From the NCBI GenBank assembly GCA_002414205.1, contig DHYQ01000032.1, positions 1-10,436 of the forward strand: DNA of 10,436 bases. The letters are read 5' to 3'. The notes under the pieces are model-generated. The model searched no databases, was not told where the DNA came from, and worked only from the letters and a program-made list of their open reading frames with translations. Shown in pieces: positions 7,583 to 10,436 of this stretch; positions within the stretch are counted from its first letter, which is position 1, and the number at the start of each line of letters is the position of its first letter. A program made the translations under genes and the position numbers. This DNA is from Gallionellaceae bacterium UBA5126. GTDB taxonomy: Bacteria; Pseudomonadota; Gammaproteobacteria; Burkholderiales; Gallionellaceae.

Positions 7583-8486
7583 ATGGAATTGGCACCGCAT
7601 CGCGTTATGCAGTCTGCTGTGTCTGGCGGGATGCGTCAGCGCCCCAATGAAGCAGGCTACCCCGGCGCGGGTCGCGGCAGAAGCCCCGGTGCGGGCCGAA
7701 CCCGTCTCGCCTCAGCCCGCCCCACGAGCACCGGAGCGCACCTTGGCCGCCGGGGAAGTGGCGCACAAAACCAGCCTTGCCCCCAGCACCGTGGAATATC
7801 ACGTCTGGCTCCCGCTGCTGCAAGCGCCTCACCTCAACTGGCATGGGCCACGCTATCAGATGTACACCTATGTGCTGTACAACGGCCCAGCCAATCAGGG
7901 CAATCTGCGCTATGACCAGCGTCAGGCCCTGGCCCGGCTGGCCAGCCTGCTGGACACGGTAGGCCGCAGCGAAGATTTGGCCAGCGCCGAGGAAAACCAG
8001 GTTCGCAGCCAGCAAGACACCAATCTGTTCCTGATTCCAGCGCTGACCGCCAACCAGCCCAATGCCGGGTTGGCCAACTACAGCATCGGCGTATCACGGG
8101 TCTATCTGGATTATTTCAGCCGCGCCCTGGCGCAGAACCAGAAGCTGCACAAACGCCTGCGCAAATATGGCCCTTTCCTGCTCGCCACCCTGAAACCCAT
8201 TGGCGAAATTGTGCAGATACAAGCCGACGGCAGCACCCGCATCGACACTCACCAGCCTATTTTGCTGGTGGACATGAGCACCGCGCATGAAAAATCCGTG
8301 GCGGAAGTGGTGCGCACCTTCAAAAATCACGTGGCCGACACGCCCATGACGGACACGACAGCTTTTGAGCCACTACGCCTGAGATTAATCTCCACCTTGC
8401 TCAAGCTGAACGATGCCATTCCGCTGGTCAGCAACGCCGTCGCCGGTTCCTGTGGTTTGGTGGGCGCCGAAGCGGCCTGCAAATAA
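7572..8486 (+). CDS. Predicted outer-membrane lipoprotein of unknown function
   Basis: The product is 304 residues starting at GTG 7572, supported by AGGGAG at 7560-7565, 6 bases upstream, and by the signal it gives: a basic N-region, a hydrophobic core and the lipobox LAGC with the lipidated Cys at residue 21. Residue +2 is Val rather than Asp, which in Enterobacteria would direct it to the outer membrane. Residues about 24-60 are a Pro/Ala-rich linker as seen in envelope-spanning lipoproteins. The folded part (about 73-304) shows no motif I recognise; it has Trp/Tyr-rich HVWLPLLQ and RYQMYTYVLYNG segments, a hydrophobic ILLVDMS strand and two Cys near the end (294, 303). It overlaps the upstream small membrane protein gene by 11 bases. 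Function unknown. Confidence 0.82.
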   Translation: MKCKWNWHRIALCSLLCLAGCVSAPMKQATPARVAAEAPVRAEPVSPQPAPRAPERTLAAGEVAHKTSLAPSTVEYHVWLPLLQAPHLNWHGPRYQMYTYVLYNGPANQGNLRYDQRQALARLASLLDTVGRSEDLASAEENQVRSQQDTNLFLIPALTANQPNAGLANYSIGVSRVYLDYFSRALAQNQKLHKRLRKYGPFLLATLKPIGEIVQIQADGSTRIDTHQPILLVDMSTAHEKSVAEVVRTFKNHVADTPMTDTTAFEPLRLRLISTLLKLNDAIPLVSNAVAGSCGLVGAEAACK

Positions 8487-8528
8487 AGCCCCCCAAGCCA
8501 ACATACCCAACTTGATTACTTGGTTGAT

Positions 8529-8555
8529 CTAGCACTCCCCGCAAGGGAGTGCTAA
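8529..8555. promoter_or_regulatory. CIRCE element (HrcA operator) upstream of rpoH
   Basis: CTAGCACTC (8529-8537), a 9-base spacer, then GAGTGCTAA (8547-8555). The CIRCE consensus is TTAGCACTC-N9-GAGTGCTAA: 17 of 18 arm positions match and the spacer length is exact; only the first base (C for T) differs. CIRCE is the binding site of the heat-shock repressor HrcA. It ends 23 bases before the rpoH start codon and overlaps the candidate -10, a typical repressor position. The match is long enough that chance is very unlikely. Confidence 0.93.
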
Positions 8556-8558
8556 AAT
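8553..8558 (+). promoter_or_regulatory. Candidate -10 box for rpoH, inside the CIRCE right arm
   Basis: TAAAAT is a good sigma-70 -10 match overlapping the CIRCE right arm. The -35 position (about 8530-8535) reads TAGCAC, a poor match. Transcription would begin near 8565, leaving a very short leader before the strong AGGAGG (8567-8572, 6 bases before ATG). An upstream promoter transcribing through CIRCE is an alternative, in which case the repeat would also form an RNA hairpin. Confidence 0.35.
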
Positions 8559-8578
8559 TCCCCCATAGGAGGACAACC

Positions 8579-9436
8579 ATGACTACTGCAATGAATTTAC
8601 CCATGCCGTCTGCCGTTGGCAGCCTGGATGGTTACATCCAGTCGGTAAACCGTTTTCCCATTTTGTCGCACGACGAAGAATTTTCGCTGGCGACACGCTT
8701 CAAACAACAGAACGACTTGGAGGCCGCGCGCCAACTGGTCGTCTCGCACCTGCGCGTGGTGGTCAGCGTAGCGCGTGGCTATGCCGGCTACGGCTTATCG
8801 CAGGCCGACTTGATTCAAGAAGGTAACGTTGGCCTGATGAAGGCCGTCAAACGCTACGACCCGGATCGCGGTGTGCGCTTGGTGTCGTTCGCCCTGCACT
8901 GGATCCGCGCTGAAATCCACGAATTCGTGGTGCGCAACTGGCGGCTGGTCAAAATCGCCACCACCAAATCGCAACGCAAGCTGTTCTTTAACCTGCGCAG
9001 CCTGAAACAGGATTTGCAACCGTTGAAGCCGCATCAAGTCAGCGAAATCGCCCGCCAGCTCAACGTCAGCGAGCACGATGTGCTGGACATGGAAGCACGT
9101 TTCGCCGGGCACGAAGTGGCGCTGGAAGGCAATAGTGACGAGGACGAGGACAGCTACGCGCCGATTCATTATCTGGCCGACAGCGATGCGCACGAACCGT
9201 CGCACCTGCTGGAAACCAGCCAACGTGAACGCGCCGAAACCGAAGGCTTGGCCGCCGCACTGGCCAGTCTGGACGCCCGCAGCCGCCGTATTGTGGAGGC
9301 ACGCTGGTTAAACGAAGGCGAAAGTGCCACCTTGCACGAGCTGGCCGCCGAGTTCAACGTCTCCGCCGAGCGCATCCGCCAAATCGAGCAAAAGGCCATG
9401 AGCAAGATGCACGCGGCCTTGTCGAAACTGGCCTGA
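8579..9436 (+). CDS. rpoH: RNA polymerase heat-shock sigma factor sigma-32
   Basis: Alternative sigma factor that directs core RNA polymerase to heat-shock promoters (chaperones, proteases). The product is 285 residues, standard for RpoH. Visible parts are region 1.2 (GYIQSVNRFPILSHDEEF, residues 18-35), region 2 with DLIQEGNVGLMKAVKRYDP (77-95) and the promoter-melting segment VSFALHWIRAEI (102-113), the RpoH box QRKLFFNLR at 132-140 that separates RpoH from other sigma-70 members, and a region 4.2 helix-turn-helix ending AERIRQIEQKAMSKM (263-277). The start has an excellent AGGAGG site. An in-frame codon at 8549 would place the start within the CIRCE element and is rejected. The gene stands alone with CIRCE in front and an intrinsic terminator behind, so it is probably its own transcription unit repressed by HrcA. 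Confidence 0.97.
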   Translation: MTTAMNLPMPSAVGSLDGYIQSVNRFPILSHDEEFSLATRFKQQNDLEAARQLVVSHLRVVVSVARGYAGYGLSQADLIQEGNVGLMKAVKRYDPDRGVRLVSFALHWIRAEIHEFVVRNWRLVKIATTKSQRKLFFNLRSLKQDLQPLKPHQVSEIARQLNVSEHDVLDMEARFAGHEVALEGNSDEDEDSYAPIHYLADSDAHEPSHLLETSQRERAETEGLAAALASLDARSRRIVEARWLNEGESATLHELAAEFNVSAERIRQIEQKAMSKMHAALSKLA

Positions 9437-9446
9437 CCCGCACTCA

Positions 9447-9475
9447 CCGTCATCCGCAGCGGATGACGGTTTTTT
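9447..9475 (+). terminator. Intrinsic terminator of rpoH
   Basis: A perfect 10-bp stem, CCGTCATCCG (9447-9456) with CGGATGACGG (9460-9469), a 3-base loop and six T residues directly after. It begins 10 bases after the rpoH stop. This is a textbook rho-independent terminator and separates rpoH from the ABC transporter gene. Confidence 0.93.
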
Positions 9476-9538
9476 CATACGCTCCCGCCACCCGGTCAAA
9501 TTTTCATCCCGCGCTACCGTGTCTGGTGGCGCTTGGGT

Positions 9539-9544
9539 TATATT
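9539..9544 (+). promoter_or_regulatory. Candidate -10 box for the ABC transporter gene
   Basis: TATATT lies after the rpoH terminator and 26 bases before the ABC ATPase start; a new promoter is needed here because the terminator isolates the gene. No convincing -35 is visible around 9516-9521. Transcription would start near 9551, just ahead of AGGAGA (9560-9565). Confidence 0.35.
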
Positions 9545-9570
9545 GCCGCCCTCATTATCAGGAGACACCC

Positions 9571-10436
9571 TTGGCATCCGCAGAAATCACCTTGTCGGCC
9601 AACGGCTTGAGCCGCCGTTTCGGCGCGCAACTGGCCGTGGACAATTTGTCCCTGACCTTGCGACGCGGCGAAGTGTTGGGGCTGCTGGGTCACAACGGTG
9701 CGGGCAAAAGCACCAGCCTGAAAATGCTCACCGGCTGTTTGCGCCCGGATAGTGGCAGCATCCAACTTTGTGGGCATGACCTGCAACAAGCCAGCCGCCA
9801 AGCGAAACGCCACCTAGGCTATCTGCCGGAAATCCCCCCGCTGTATGCCGAATTACGCGTGGCCGATTTTTTGACCTTTGCCGCCCGTTTGCATGGACTG
9901 ACCGCCGCACAAGCGCGCGTCGCCGTCCAAGAAACCAGCGCACGCTGCGGACTGGAAAACGTGCAGCGCAAAATCATCGCCACCCTGTCCAAGGGCTACC
10001 AGCAGCGCATCGGCATTGCCCAAGCCATCGTGCACAACCCGGACGTGATTATTCTGGATGAGCCCACCGTAGGACTAGATCCCACACAAATCCGTGATAT
10101 TCGGCAACTGATACGCGAACTGGGGCAACACGCCAGCGTGATCCTCTCGACGCATCTGTTGAGCGAAGTGGAAAGCGTGTGCAACCGGGTGGAAATCCTG
10201 CAACGCGGGCGACTGATTTACAGCGACAGCAGCGCCGGCATGCAGCAACGCCAACAAACCAGCGGTTTTATCCTCACCCTGCACCAACCGCCGCCATTGG
10301 CGGTGCTGCGCGCCGTAGCGGGTGTGATGCAGGTTGAGGCATTGGATGCCCACAGCTTCCGCATCCTGCACACCCCGGAACACAACCCTAGCGGCGAATT
10401 GCTGACGCTGGCGGCCGCTCAAGGCTGGCAAGTGGA
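9571..10436 (+). CDS. ABC-2 type transporter ATP-binding protein, GldA/NosF-like (cut by window edge)
   Basis: Cytoplasmic ATPase subunit that would power an ABC-2 type permease in the inner membrane. 288 codons are present without a stop; the family is typically around 300-315 residues, so only the tail is missing. Motifs: Walker A GHNGAGKST at residues 40-48, GYLPEIPPLY in the Q-loop region where Pro-Glu takes the usual place of Gln (characteristic of the GldA/NosF-like subgroup), signature LSKGYQQR at 139-146, Walker B VIILDEP with Asp163-Glu164, D-loop GLDP, and switch His195 in LSTHLL. The start is TTG 9571, chosen because AGGAGA sits 5 bases upstream and no ATG is available before Walker A. 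The permease is expected just past the right edge. The substrate cannot be told from this subunit. Confidence 0.92.
   Translation, partial: MASAEITLSANGLSRRFGAQLAVDNLSLTLRRGEVLGLLGHNGAGKSTSLKMLTGCLRPDSGSIQLCGHDLQQASRQAKRHLGYLPEIPPLYAELRVADFLTFAARLHGLTAAQARVAVQETSARCGLENVQRKIIATLSKGYQQRIGIAQAIVHNPDVIILDEPTVGLDPTQIRDIRQLIRELGQHASVILSTHLLSEVESVCNRVEILQRGRLIYSDSSAGMQQRQQTSGFILTLHQPPPLAVLRAVAGVMQVEALDAHSFRILHTPEHNPSGELLTLAAAQGWQV

Noticed and set aside
8493..8526. Possible terminator hairpin between the lipoprotein gene and rpoH (CCAAG ... CTTGG)
   Set aside because: The stem is very short and no T run follows, so it is not a credible intrinsic terminator.
8560..8568. CCCCCATAG resembling a sigma-32 -10 element in front of rpoH (possible autoregulation)
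   Set aside because: No CTTGAA-like -35 lies 13-15 bases upstream; the only CTTGAT (8511-8516) is far too distant.
8602..8613. ATGCCGTCTG, similar to the Neisseria DNA uptake sequence
   Set aside because: The last two bases differ, it is within rpoH coding sequence, and no second copy was noticed in the window; uptake sequences are normally repeated often.

Overview
The window reads as a chromosomal segment of a betaproteobacterium. The evidence is moderately high GC, the divergent ppc / hemC-hemD-hemX-hemY arrangement, an RpoH-type heat-shock sigma factor and proteobacterial-style Shine-Dalgarno sites. I cannot name the genus from sequence alone. Nothing suggests recent horizontal transfer: no transposase, integrase, tRNA, rRNA, CRISPR array or prophage gene was seen, and the genes are tightly packed with uniform base use.

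Layout. Positions 1-1037 (minus strand) hold the N-terminal part of phosphoenolpyruvate carboxylase, which runs off the left edge. A 76-bp divergent intergenic region follows and carries a perfect 9-bp inverted repeat around a candidate -10 box. From 1114 to 5057 (plus strand) lies a tetrapyrrole operon, hemC-hemD-hemX-hemY, whose genes overlap by 8, 4 and 4 bases. From 5092 to 7582 the same strand continues with a secreted DUF4124/retropepsin-like protein, a DsbC-type disulfide isomerase, a PAS(LOV-like)-GGDEF protein and a small membrane protein. A lipoprotein of unknown function (7572-8486) overlaps the last of these. rpoH (8579-9436) follows a 92-bp gap containing a near-perfect CIRCE element and ends in a strong intrinsic terminator. 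The window closes inside an ABC transporter ATPase gene of the GldA/NosF-like type (from 9571).

How the genes fit together. HemC and HemD make uroporphyrinogen III, the common precursor of heme, siroheme and cobalamin. HemX and HemY are membrane-anchored accessory proteins of the same operon. The 5092-8486 genes are mainly envelope or signalling proteins, closely spaced and probably cotranscribed at least in part. rpoH appears to be a separate unit under HrcA/CIRCE control, which would place the sigma-32 regulon downstream of the HrcA repressor.

Most interesting points: (1) CIRCE directly upstream of rpoH. (2) A LOV-like PAS domain in which the photoactive Cys position is Tyr while most flavin-contact positions are kept, fused to a GGDEF domain whose active-site signature is DGQRF but whose RxxD inhibitory site is intact; it looks like a c-di-GMP receptor rather than a cyclase. 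(3) A retropepsin-like domain with D-S-S in place of D-T/S-G. (4) The inverted repeat between ppc and hemC.
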